NCBI GenBank assembly: GCA_963788305.1
Contig: CAWBGK010000004.1
Location: 186,001-250,000, forward strand
Direction: 5' to 3'
DNA length: 64,000 nt
Source: UTCFX2 sp963788305
GTDB taxonomy: Bacteria; Chloroflexota; Anaerolineae; Anaerolineales; UBA4823
Shown piece after piece: positions 18,154 through 27,020 of the stretch. Numbering within the stretch: position 1 is the first letter of the stretch; each line of letters starts with the position of its first letter. Under the pieces are notes generated by a model. That model saw only the letters and a list, made by a program, of their open reading frames with translations. It was not told the origin of the DNA and searched no databases. The translations under genes and the position numbers were made by a program.

Positions 18154-19195
18154 TCACAGCACAGGCCAGAAAGTCGGCACGAAGATCCGCAGGATCGTGT
18201 CGAGGATCAGCCCCAGGATGAACAGCCCGCCGAACATCCGGTTGTGGTTGAAGCAGAAAGCCGAGAACCAGACCGGCCAGAACGGGAACCCGGGCGGCGC
18301 CTCGGCCGGCTTCGGGTTTTGCAGCACCTTCAGCGCCGTGATCAGCCGCTTGATCGCGAAGAAGACGATCAGCATCAGCGGCGTGAAGTAGTGCGGCACG
18401 AAATACCAGGTACAGCACCATCAGGTAGATCAGCACCAGCGCCGCCTGCGTCAGCCGGCGCGCCGCCTTCTCCCCGATCCGCACCGGCAGCGTCCCGACC
18501 TTCTTCAGCCGGTCGGGTTCGATCTTGTCGGTGTGCTTGGCGATGTTGATGCTCACCACGCTCAGCCCCCACGGCACAGCCGCCAGCGCCACGTTCCAGA
18601 CGTTGTCCGTCCAGCCCTTGGCCAGCACGATGTAGACCGCCGCGATCATGATCGGCCCCCAGATCAAGAAGATCGCCAGCTCCCCCAGCCCCAGGTACTT
18701 GAGCGGCCAGGTGTAGTACAGCAGCACCAGCGCCCCGAACGCGAACAACCAGACAACAACCGGGTCGATCCCGGTGTAGACCAGCGCGAAGATCCCGGAC
18801 AGCACCGCCAGCACCCCGCTGACATAGAACCACTTCAGCTGCGTCGGCTTGTCCCAGAACTTCTGCACGAGCGGGTGCACCCCGTACTGCGTCCGGAAAT
18901 AGTAGTCCTGGTCGATCCCGCGGCTGAAGTCGGTGTAATCGTTGAGCAGGTTGTTCGTCCCATGTGCGATGAACAGCCCGAGCGTGACGATCAGCCAGGG
19001 CACAAACGAGAAATACCCGTCCCGCCATGCCAGCAGCCCGGCGATCACGCCCGAATAGATCGTCACCACGGTCACCGCCGAGCGCGTCACGATCAGCCAT
19101 TTGGAGATGACGTCCAGCCTGCCGAATTCCTCTGCGCTGTCCATCTTGACCAGCGTGTTAAGCGCTTTCTTCCACATCCCAAAGTCGATTTTCAC
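18154..19195 (-). CDS. UbiA-family prenyltransferase (MenA-like), frame break
   Basis: GTG start at 19195 with AGGAGGG six bases upstream. The first aspartate motif is NNLLNDYTDFSRGID (NDxxD type) and the second region is HTDKIEPDRLKKVGTLPVRI. Eight or nine helices, for example FVPWLIVTLGLFIAHGTNN and LGLGELAIFLIWGPIMIAAV. A slip near 18405 moves the last 80 residues (YFTPLMLIVFFAIKRLITAL...) into another frame that stops at 18154. Family members transfer a polyprenyl chain to an aromatic ring; in this respiratory operon dihydroxynaphthoate (menaquinone route) is the likely acceptor, by inference. It lies 17 bp after the upstream SDR gene, so it is co-transcribed. Confidence 0.8.
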
Positions 19196-19212
19196 GGGTA
19201 GCCCTCCTGATG

Positions 19213-20703
19213 CTATGATTCCGTCGATTGATCAAGGCGAGCGGTTTCCGCCCTCCTCTTCAGACTCTTCGCCAGACCGTTAAAGACCACCTGATGAAAC
19301 GGGTAAAGCGCATACCAGTAAAGGAAACCCCCCGCGCCCTTCGGCGCGAAAAACGCCAGCTGCCTCAGCGTCGAGCCGCCCCCTGGCCTCGCTTCCGCCA
19401 GCCACTCCATCCAGCCATCGCCCGGCGCCTTCAGCTCTGCCTTCAGCCGTAACCTGCTCCCCTGGGTCAGGGCGTCGACCCGGTAAAAATCGACCGCCTC
19501 CCCGACCCGCAGCTCCTCACCAGACCGGCCTCCCCGCATCCCCGGGCCGCCCAGCCGGCGGTCGAGCCAGCCCCGCAGCTTCCACAACCAGTTCAGATAA
19601 GGCCAGCCCGCATCCCCGCCCAGGCTCGAAATCGCCTCGAAAAGCGCTTCAGCAGGGGCCTCGACGCACAGGACGCGGCTGTCAATGAAGAAGCCGTCTC
19701 GTTTAATCTTAACATGAGACTCGCACGGCTGCAACCCTGTTTCGACGTATTCCGGAGAAAGCTTGCCCAGCGCCGATACCACAGCTTCCCGGTAGCTGTC
19801 CCTCTCGATTTCCGGGAAGTCGCGCAGCGCCGAATTCTCCGTCACCACGCTTTCGCCGTTCATCGCCGCCAGCAGCGGGTAGGCCAGGTTGTAATCCACC
19901 GGCGTCAGCAAATCGACCGCAAACGCCATCAGGCTGACCGGGATGAACGGCAGGACCCAGAACGGGCGCTTCAACCCGCGTACCTCCGCGAAAACCTGCA
20001 TCGTCTCGGAGTACCGCAGCGCATCGGTCCCGCCGATCTCGTAAATCCTCGCCTCCTCGGCCGGCTTCTCGAGCGCCCCGATCAGGTAGTCCAGCACGTT
20101 CCGGATCGAGATCGGCTGGCAGCGAGAATGGACCCAGCGCGGCCCCGCCAGGATCGGCAGCTGCTCGCTCATGAACCGGATCATCTCAAACGAGACGCTC
20201 CCCACCCCGATGATCAGGCTCGCCCGGAGCTCGGTCACGGGCACCGCCCCCCTCCGCAGCGTCTCGCCCGTCTTCAGCCGCGACAGCATGTGCTTCCCGA
20301 TCTGCCCGCTCGGGTCAGCCAGCCCGCCCAGGTAGATGATGTGCTCTACCCCCGCCATGTCCGCTGCATCGGCGAAGTTCTCGGCTGCCGCGAGCTCCGC
20401 TTCGGTATAATCCTTGCCTTTTGACATGTTGTGGACCAGGTAGAAGGCGGTCGATACCCCTTCCAGCGCCTGCACAAGCGTTTCGCAGGTCGCGATGTCC
20501 CCGCTGACGACCTCCACCTGCGAAGCCCAGGGTCTGGCCCGCAGCCTCTTCTCGTCACGCACCAGGCATCGCACCCGGTAGCCCTGCTCCAGCAGCCTGG
20601 GGGTCAGCCTCCCGCCCACGAAACCGGTCGCGCCGGTGACCAGGATCAAGCCGCTTCTGGCATGCGCTCCATGTTCAGTGCTTTCGGGCGCTCCATCCGG
20701 CAT
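19213..20703 (-). CDS. SDR-type NAD(P)-binding protein with DUF2867 C-terminal domain (copy 1)
   Basis: ATG at 20703 overlaps the stop of the preceding paralogue (TGATG). The 496 residues start with a Rossmann motif ILVTGATGFVGGRLTPRLLE and have VSTAFYLVHNM, HIIYLGGLADPSGQIGKHM and VTELRASLIIGVGSVSFEMI, typical of atypical SDRs of the YbjT/complex I NDUFA9-like group. From about residue 330 a DUF2867 domain follows (GGDAGWPYLNWLWKLRGWLD, ending GGFLYWYALYPFHQVVFNGL). Substrate unknown. Its place between cydAB and the quinone prenyltransferase gene suggests a role linked to quinone or respiratory-complex assembly (inference). Confidence 0.82.
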   Translation of the reverse strand: MPDGAPESTEHGAHARSGLILVTGATGFVGGRLTPRLLEQGYRVRCLVRDEKRLRARPWASQVEVVSGDIATCETLVQALEGVSTAFYLVHNMSKGKDYTEAELAAAENFADAADMAGVEHIIYLGGLADPSGQIGKHMLSRLKTGETLRRGAVPVTELRASLIIGVGSVSFEMIRFMSEQLPILAGPRWVHSRCQPISIRNVLDYLIGALEKPAEEARIYEIGGTDALRYSETMQVFAEVRGLKRPFWVLPFIPVSLMAFAVDLLTPVDYNLAYPLLAAMNGESVVTENSALRDFPEIERDSYREAVVSALGKLSPEYVETGLQPCESHVKIKRDGFFIDSRVLCVEAPAEALFEAISSLGGDAGWPYLNWLWKLRGWLDRRLGGPGMRGGRSGEELRVGEAVDFYRVDALTQGSRLRLKAELKAPGDGWMEWLAEARPGGGSTLRQLAFFAPKGAGGFLYWYALYPFHQVVFNGLAKSLKRRAETARLDQSTES

Positions 20704-22179
20704 CAGGCTTTGCCCTCGATGGCCGCTTCAGACGAGGTTTTTGCCAGCTCACCGACCTTGCGGATCATCCCGCTGAAGATAAAGCCGTGGATCGGGTAAA
20801 GCGCGTACCAGTAGGCCAGCCCCCAGAACCCCCTCGGAGCGAAAAAGGCCGTCTGCGTCAGCAGCGTGCGCCCGTCCGTCTGCGGGATCGATTGGAACTC
20901 CAGCCACGCATCCCCGGGGACCTTCATCTCCGCCCGCAGCCGCATCGAGCGGCCCGGCTTAAGCTTCCTCGACCCGCCAGAAGTCCAGGCTCTCGCCGGC
21001 GCGCAGCTCTTGCGGGTGCCGCCTGCCCCTCCGCAGCCCCACCCCGCCGACCAGCTTGTCCATCCAGCCGCGGATCACCCAGGTCCAGTTCAGGTAAAGC
21101 CAGCCTCGCTCTCCGCCCAGGCTGGTATAAGCCCGGTAAGCATCCTCCGCCGGCAGGTTCACGATCAGGTTGCGCCGTTCGATCAGCATCCCTTCCGAGA
21201 CCTTGAACATCAGCGGCGGGATATCGCCTTGCGACGAAACCAGCGAGTCGAACCAGGCGGTCTCGATATTCCCATCCCTCAGGCTCTGCAGCGCTTCGTG
21301 CAGCGCCCCCGCGAAGTCCAGCGCCTGGATCTCGGGGAAGATTTCCTTTGCATCCGGACTATTGACTGTGCTCTCCGTGCTCAGCCCTTCGATCAGCGGC
21401 AGCATCTGATTCCAGTGGAATGGGGTCACCAGGTGCACCCAGTAAGCCGACAGGCGCGGCGCGCTGACCGGCGCCGGGATCCGGACTCGCTTGAGCTGGC
21501 GCTCCCGGGCGTACGCTTGCAGCATATCGGCATAGTTCAGGCGGGTCGCCCCGCCGATTTCGATCAGCCTGCCCGCGCTGGCTGGATTCTGCAGCGCATC
21601 CGCCAGGTACCCGAGCACGTCCCGGATCGCGATCGGCTGGGAGGGGGTATAAAACCAGCGCGGGCAGATCAGGAGCGGCTGGCGTTCGGTGAGATAACGG
21701 ATCATCTCGAACAGCACGCTCCCGGCGCCCACGATCATCCCGGCCCGAAATTCCGTCACCGGAACTCCCCCTTCTCGCAAGATCTCACCGGTCTCATGCC
21801 GGGAGCGCAGGTAAGGCGAAAGCTCGCCCTTCGGATCTGCCAGCTCCCCCAGGTAGATGATCCGCTCGACCCGCGCCTCTTCAGCCGCCTGAGCAAAGTT
21901 GCGGCTCGCCGCAGCTTCCCGCCCGGCGTCGATCGCGCCCCCCTGCATCCCGTGGATCAGGTAGTAAGCAGTCGAGACCCCCTGAAGCGCTCTGACCAGG
22001 GAGTCCCGATCCAATGCGTCGCCCTCGGCGCTCTCGACCTGGTCCAGCCAGGCGCGGCCCTGCAGCCTCCTGCGGTCGCGGGACAAAACCCGCACCGCAA
22101 AGCCAAGCCTGACCAGGTGAGAAGCCAGCCGGCCTCCCACATACCCGGTCGCGCCCGTAACCAGGATTTTGCCGTTCAA
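20703..22179 (-). CDS. SDR-type NAD(P)-binding protein with DUF2867 domain (copy 2), frame break
   Basis: The TTG start at 22179-22177 overlaps the cydB stop (TTGA). The protein begins LNGKILVTGATGYVGGRLAS and is a paralogue of the downstream gene: VSTAYYLIHGMQGG, RIIYLGELADPKGELSPYLR and VTEFRAGMIVGAGSVLFEMI. The DUF2867 part includes GERGWLYLNWTWVIRGWMDK. The first frame stops at 20959; the C-terminal part (RLRAEMKVPGDAWLEF, GLAYWYALYPIHGFIFSGM) continues one frame over, so a slip near 20955 splits it. About 490 residues in total, the same as copy 1. Tandem duplication is the simplest origin. Confidence 0.8.
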
Positions 22180-23192
22180 TAGACCAGGTTTTCCGGCTTC
22201 GCTTCCACCCGCTTCCGAAAGATGTAGTATGCCCACGCCAGGTAAGCAAGCACGATCGGCAGGAAGATCGCTGCCACGATCGTAATCACCTTCAGTGTGT
22301 ACGGGCCGGAAGCGGCGTTCACGATGTTCAGGCTCCAGGCCGGGTTGAGGCTCGAGATCATGATCCTCGGGTATAGTCCTGCGAAGACCATGAACGTCGC
22401 CAGGATGATGGTCAGCGATCCGGTCACGAACGCCCACCCGCTCGATCCCTTGCGGATCAGCCAGCCGGTGAGCAGCAGCGTCACAACCGCCAGGAGCCCC
22501 GGCACCAGCCCGTTGATACCCGGCTTGGTCAGGATATCCGTCGCCGCAAACGTCCAGACCAGGAAACCGGCCGTGATCACGGTGGCCATCACCCACCACC
22601 GGAAGGCAGCCGCCTTTGCCCGCTCCAGGATCGCGCCGGTCGTCTTCCGCGCCAGGAAATTCGCCCCGTGCATCAGGAACAGGCTGACGAAGACCAGACC
22701 GCCTAAAATCGCATAGGGATTGAGAAGCGGCAGCAGCCCGCCGTAGTAGTACATGTCCTGCTCGATCGCGATCCCGCGCATCAGGTTCGCCACTGCCACC
22801 CCCCACAGCAGCGCGGGCAGCAGGCTTCCGGTAAAGATCAGCCAATCCCATCCTTCGCGCCACTTCAGGTCCTCTCGCTTGCTTCGGAACTCGAGCCCGA
22901 CGCCGCGAATGATCAGCGCCACCAGCATCAGGATCAAAGCCAGGTAGAACCCGCTGAACAGCGTCGCGTAGACGTGCGGGAAGGACGCAAACATCGCCCC
23001 ACCTGCGACGATCATCCAGACTTCATTCGCATCCCAGGTCGGGCCGATCGTGTTGATGATCGCCCGGCGTTCCACGTCTTTCTTCCCCAGGAACGGCATC
23101 AACATCCCAACTCCGAAATCAAAACCTTCAAGGAAGAAAAAACCTGTGAACAAGACTGTGACAAGGATAAACCAGAGCGTATTTAGGTCCAT
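22176..23192 (-). CDS. cydB: Cytochrome bd quinol oxidase subunit II
   Basis: ATG at 23192 with GGAGGA six bases upstream. It has 338 residues, the normal length. The N-terminal signature is complete: FFFLEGFDFGVGMLMPFLGK, RRAIINTIGPTWDANEVWMI and GAMFASFPHVYATLFSGFYL. Nine helices follow, including WGVAVANLMRGIAI and SLFLMHGANFLARKT. It pairs with CydA to form the bd-type quinol oxidase that reduces O2 to water in the cytoplasmic membrane, usually under low oxygen. It lies 19 bp downstream of cydA and overlaps the next gene by four bases. Confidence 0.95.
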   Translation of the reverse strand: MDLNTLWFILVTVLFTGFFFLEGFDFGVGMLMPFLGKKDVERRAIINTIGPTWDANEVWMIVAGGAMFASFPHVYATLFSGFYLALILMLVALIIRGVGLEFRSKREDLKWREGWDWLIFTGSLLPALLWGVAVANLMRGIAIEQDMYYYGGLLPLLNPYAILGGLVFVSLFLMHGANFLARKTTGAILERAKAAAFRWWVMATVITAGFLVWTFAATDILTKPGINGLVPGLLAVVTLLLTGWLIRKGSSGWAFVTGSLTIILATFMVFAGLYPRIMISSLNPAWSLNIVNAASGPYTLKVITIVAAIFLPIVLAYLAWAYYIFRKRVEAKPENLVY

Positions 23193-23211
23193 TTTTTCCT
23201 CCGATTCGGTT

Positions 23212-24559
23212 TCAAGAAGCTGACGGATCTGCGGTCACGACGTCAGCTCCGTAATGCTTGATCAGGGCGCCGGTGATCAGGATCAGCGCGCCGATGACCA
23301 GGGTGAAGACCACCAGGGTAAAAAGGACCGTCCCGCCGCCCAGTGTCGGCGAGACACCCGCCGCGGTCTTGAGCAGCCCGTAGACGATCCACGGCTGGCG
23401 GGCGGTTTCGGTGATGATCCATCCGGTTGTGACGCCGATAAACGGCAGGAAAATCGAAGGCACGAGGATCTTTAAGGAACCAGGGCTTTTTCTCGACCGA
23501 TTTTCCCCACACCACCGCCAGCAGCGCAAGCAGGCCCATCAATGAGCCCACCCCCACCATGATCCGGAACGCCCAGAAAGCTCCGGTCACCCAGGGGACG
23601 TAGTCGCCCGGCCCGAACTTGGATTCGGCTTCAGCCTGCAGATCAATGAGACCTGGGACTTCGCCGGTGAAGTTGTTGTACATCAGGAAAGATAATGCGC
23701 GCGGCACCCTGATCTCGAAAGTGTTCTTCATGTTTTCTTCATCGATCAGGGCGACCAGGATAAAGTCAGCCGGCGCCGAGGTCACCCAGTGAGCCTCCGC
23801 TGCAGAAGTCTTCATCGGCTGGTACTTCCCCAGCCACTGCCCGTGGGCGTGGCCGACCAGGAACACCGCGATCGCGCCGATCAGCGCGTAGACGGCTGCC
23901 CAGCGGAAAGTCCGGCGGAAAATCTCGAGGTCTCCCTTTTTTCGCAGCATGTGAACCGCGCATAGTCCCAGCAGCACAAATCCCCCGGTCACGAAACCAG
24001 CAGCGATCACGTGCAGGAACTGGAAGTGAACGTTGGGGTTGGCGAGCAGTGCCCCAAAGTCCGTCATCACCGCCCGCCCGTTTTCGATCGCGTAGCCGAC
24101 CGGGTTCTGCATGAATGAGTTGGCGATCAAGATCCACAGCGCCGAGAGGTTCGCTCCCAGCGCCACCATCCACATCACTGCCGCGTGCGCACCCCTTGAG
24201 AGCTTGTCCCAGCCGAAGATCCAAATCCCGATAAACGTGGATTCCAGGAAAAAGGCTGTCAGCCCCTCGATCGCCAGCGGAGCCCCAAAGACGTCCCCCA
24301 CAAAGCGTGAATATTGGGACCAGTTCAACCCAAAGTGAAATTCCTGGACGATGCCGGTCACCACACCTGCGGCATAATTGATCACGAACAGCTTTCCCCA
24401 GAACTTGACCATCCGCTTGTAGGTCTCGTCCCCGCTTCTGACATATTTAGTTTCCATAATTGCGATGATCAAGGACAGTCCGAGGGTGAGCGGTACAAAA
24501 AAGAAATGAAAAATCGTGGTGATGGCAAACTGCCAGCGAGACAAAATAAGTGGATCCAT
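23212..24559 (-). CDS. cydA: Cytochrome bd quinol oxidase subunit I, frame break
   Basis: ATG at 24559 with GGGAGG seven bases upstream (the earlier in-frame TTG overlaps that site). Conserved blocks: SRWQFAITTIFHFFFVPLTL with the high-spin haem b ligand His, the GVVTGIVQEFHFGLNW region, the VGHAHGQWLGKYQPMKTSAA stretch before the Q-loop, and EAHW. Near 23475 the frame slips; the last part (FLPFIGVTTGWIITETARQP, then WIVYGLLKTAAGVSP) is in the adjacent frame ending at 23212. The usual GRQPW is ARQPW here. About 449 residues. First gene of the seven-gene respiratory run. Confidence 0.93.
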
Positions 24560-24869
24560 ATAAATGCCTCCCAATTATGGTTTTTTATTTCACCTGTCTA
24601 TACATAAATAAGAGTTCGAGCCTGCAGGCTTTCAACAGGCGATCGGATTTGCATGGATTTTTCCATTGGTTTGATAATTTCTACCCATCTTCAGCAGATG
24701 AACCGTGATCGATCTACAGCCTTTATCATACCTGGAACGATCAAATTCATCAACTCCAAATCGTGAAAAATAACCCAATCTCCTTGCCGATTTCACCCGA
24801 TTGCATTTTCCCAAATTTTAAGTCATAATAAACCATATCCTCTCCAGCTTCAATCGAATCGAGGCGCTC
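24560..24869. other. Divergent intergenic region between cydA and the CoA-transferase gene
   Basis: AT-rich spacer that must hold both promoters. A TTGAAA box with a poor -10 lies upstream of cydA (near 24630). No clear FNR- or ArcA-like palindrome was recognised. Confidence 0.35.
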
Positions 24870-25901
24870 ATGACCCAACCCTCTCCCGAAAAATCGCTGC
24901 CCATCCTCGCGGAAGGGAGTGGTGAATTGATCGGCTGGCACGACCCCGATGAGAACCGCCGCTGGGTCCGCGAAAACAAGCCGCGCGGCCTGGTCGATAA
25001 GCGCATGTCGATCGCTCAGGCCGTCGAGCGCTTCGTCCACGACGGCGACTACATCGCCTTCGGTGGGTTCGGGCATGTGCGCGTCCCGATGGCGGTCGTC
25101 TATGAAGTCGCCCGCCGCAGGGTGAAAGACCTGACGGTCGCCGGGAAAACCGCCGTCCACGACATCGACATCTTGATCGGGGCTGGCTGCGTCGCCAGCG
25201 TCGAATGCGCCTACGCTTTTGGACACGAGATCCGCGGCCTCTCGCCCTGCGGTCGGCGAGCTGTCGAGAGCGGGCGGGTCAAGGTCGCGGCCGAGATCTC
25301 CAACGCCGGATACCAGTGGCGCTACCTGGCCGGGATGATGGGTATCCCGTTCATCCCCGCCAGGGACATGCTCGGCACCGACACCTTCGAGAAGAGCTCC
25401 TGCAAGGTCATTCAGGATCCCTGGTCGGGCAAGCCAGTGCTGCTGATCCCGGCTGCCTATCCTGACGTCAGCCTGCTGCATGTGCCGCGCTGCGACCGCT
25501 ACGGCAACGCCCAGATCGACGGCATCCTGGTCGAAGACTTTGAGCTGGCGCGCGCCAGCCGGCGGTTGATCCTCTCCACCGAGGAGATCGTGGCTGAAGA
25601 GGAGATCCGCAGCAACCCGCGCCTGACCGCGATCCCGTATTATCTGGTCGACGCCGTCTGCGAGGTGCCCTGGGGTGCGCACCCGGTCCAGATGCCTTAC
25701 CTGTACTTCTTCGACGAGCCGCACATTGCGAAATGGCTGAAGATGAGCAAGAGCGACGAGGGGACGCAGGAATACCTGGATGAGTATGTATTTGGCGTGA
25801 AGGATTTCAACGACTACCTGGAGCGGATCGGCGGCATCGACCGGCTGAATGCGCTCAAGCGCCTGGAGCAGCTCTGCGGCGTGGAACCGGACGAGGGATA
25901 G
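24870..25901 (+). CDS. CoA-transferase family I, subunit A (glutaconate CoA-transferase-like)
   Basis: ATG at 24870. The 343 residues match the alpha-subunit fold: MSIAQAVERFVHDGDYIAFG, GFGHVRVPMAVVYEVARRRV, LTVAGKTAVHDIDILIGAGC, then AAEISNAGYQWRYLAGMMGI and PFIPARDMLGTDTFEKSS, followed by ALIxCPRCDRYGNAQIDG-like LLHVPRCDRYGNAQIDGILV. Family members transfer CoA between acids such as glutaconate; the active-site glutamate is in the other subunit. The partner gene begins 253 bp downstream, an unusually long gap filled by a tandem repeat. The substrate cannot be told from sequence. Confidence 0.82.
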   Translation: MTQPSPEKSLPILAEGSGELIGWHDPDENRRWVRENKPRGLVDKRMSIAQAVERFVHDGDYIAFGGFGHVRVPMAVVYEVARRRVKDLTVAGKTAVHDIDILIGAGCVASVECAYAFGHEIRGLSPCGRRAVESGRVKVAAEISNAGYQWRYLAGMMGIPFIPARDMLGTDTFEKSSCKVIQDPWSGKPVLLIPAAYPDVSLLHVPRCDRYGNAQIDGILVEDFELARASRRLILSTEEIVAEEEIRSNPRLTAIPYYLVDAVCEVPWGAHPVQMPYLYFFDEPHIAKWLKMSKSDEGTQEYLDEYVFGVKDFNDYLERIGGIDRLNALKRLEQLCGVEPDEG

Positions 25902-25920
25902 CGTGGATCCTGTCAATACG

Positions 25921-26090
25921 AGGGCGCTCTCCCCGACGAACCTGTCCACGTACTTTGTGGAGCAAACTGTCTTTGCGAGGAGGACGCTCTTCCCGACGAA
26001 CCTGTCCACGTACTTTGTGGAGCAATCTGCCTTTGCAAAGTGGACGCTCTCCCCGACGGACCTGTCCACGTACTCTGTGGAGCAATCCCT
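25921..26090 (+). repeat. Three tandem 60-bp repeats between the two CoA-transferase genes
   Basis: Units start at 25921, 25981 and 26041, each 60 bp and differing at only a few positions. The core is CCTGTCCACGTACTTTGTGG followed by AGCAA and contains a small hairpin, TCCAC-(N7)-GTGGA. The same core, with one change, ends the 23-bp repeat array at 11654. The third copy fades after about 26090. Confidence 0.92.
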
Positions 26091-26154
26091 CCCGCTCGAT
26101 CACCGAGATTGCCTCGCAATATTCGCTCTCTATGATATTCAGTAAGGAGCATTC

Positions 26155-26982
26155 ATGAGCTCATCATCCCCAACCTTATCTTCAACCTCACCGTCCCTGC
26201 AGTCCGCCTCCGGACCGAACGGCTACACGATCGCAGCGCTGCTGGCCTGCGCCGCATCCCGTCTGTTGGAAGACGGGCGCTCGGTTTTCGTCGGCACCGG
26301 TCTGCCGATGATCGCAGCGCTGCTGGCCAAGCGGCTGCACGCCCCGCACCTGCTGGTCGTGTTCGAGGCCGGTGGGGTCGGGCCAAACGTGCCTTGCCTG
26401 CCGATCTCGGTCGGCGACTCGCGCACCTTCCACCAGGCCGTGCTCGCTTCGAGCATGCACGATGTGATGAGCGCTTGCTGCGCGGGCTATATCGACTACG
26501 GCTTTCTGGGGGGCTCGTCGATCGACCGATACGGCAACCTGAACACGACCGTGATCGGCGATTGGGAGCGCCCCACCGTCCGGTTGCCCGGCTCAGGCGG
26601 CGCGAACGACCTGGCCTCGTTCTGCTGGCAGACGATCTGCTTGATGCGCAAGCAGAGCAATCGCACCTTCGTCGAACGCGTCCCGTTCCTCACCTCGCCT
26701 GGTTATTTGGACGGACCGGGCGCTCGCGAGCGCGCCGGCCTCCCGGAAGGCGGCGGTCCCTATCGTGTGATCACACAGCTCGGCGTTTTCGGTTTCGACC
26801 ATGCGACGAAGCAGATGACTCTGCTCGCCTCCCACCCTGGCGTGACCGTGGAAGAGATCCAGGCGAACTGTGGTTTTGAGCTGCTGCTGGCCTCGACGAT
26901 CGAGCAGACCGAGCCGCCGACCGAAGAAGAAATGCGCCTGCTCCACGAGATCGATCCGCGCGGCATGCTGATCGGAAAATAA
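26155..26982 (+). CDS. CoA-transferase family I, subunit B (glutaconate CoA-transferase-like)
   Basis: ATG at 26155 behind AAGGAG. The 275 residues have a Ser/Thr-rich lead of 20 residues, then CAASRLLEDGRSVFVGTGLP and the segment HLLVVFEAGGVGPNVPCLPI, where the Glu of FEAG is the expected catalytic residue that forms the CoA thioester. GGSSIDRYGNLNTTVIGDWE and RLPGSGGANDLASFC match the beta-subunit family. It works as a heteromer with the preceding subunit in the cytoplasm. Both genes are on the same strand and probably in one transcript despite the repeat between them. Confidence 0.85.
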   Translation: MSSSSPTLSSTSPSLQSASGPNGYTIAALLACAASRLLEDGRSVFVGTGLPMIAALLAKRLHAPHLLVVFEAGGVGPNVPCLPISVGDSRTFHQAVLASSMHDVMSACCAGYIDYGFLGGSSIDRYGNLNTTVIGDWERPTVRLPGSGGANDLASFCWQTICLMRKQSNRTFVERVPFLTSPGYLDGPGARERAGLPEGGGPYRVITQLGVFGFDHATKQMTLLASHPGVTVEEIQANCGFELLLASTIEQTEPPTEEEMRLLHEIDPRGMLIGK

Positions 26983-27020
26983 ATGAGAAATCGAATGAGT
27001 AAGGCATCCGGCTGATCCCA

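Noticed and set aside
17302..18549. 415-codon open frame on the plus strand
   Set aside because: Antisense to sdhC, sdhD and the prenyltransferase gene; Arg/Pro/Ser-rich low-complexity translation typical of antisense GC-rich DNA.
20866..22182. 438-codon open frame on the plus strand
   Set aside because: Antisense to the SDR-DUF2867 gene, no domain pattern, codon bias mirrors the true gene.
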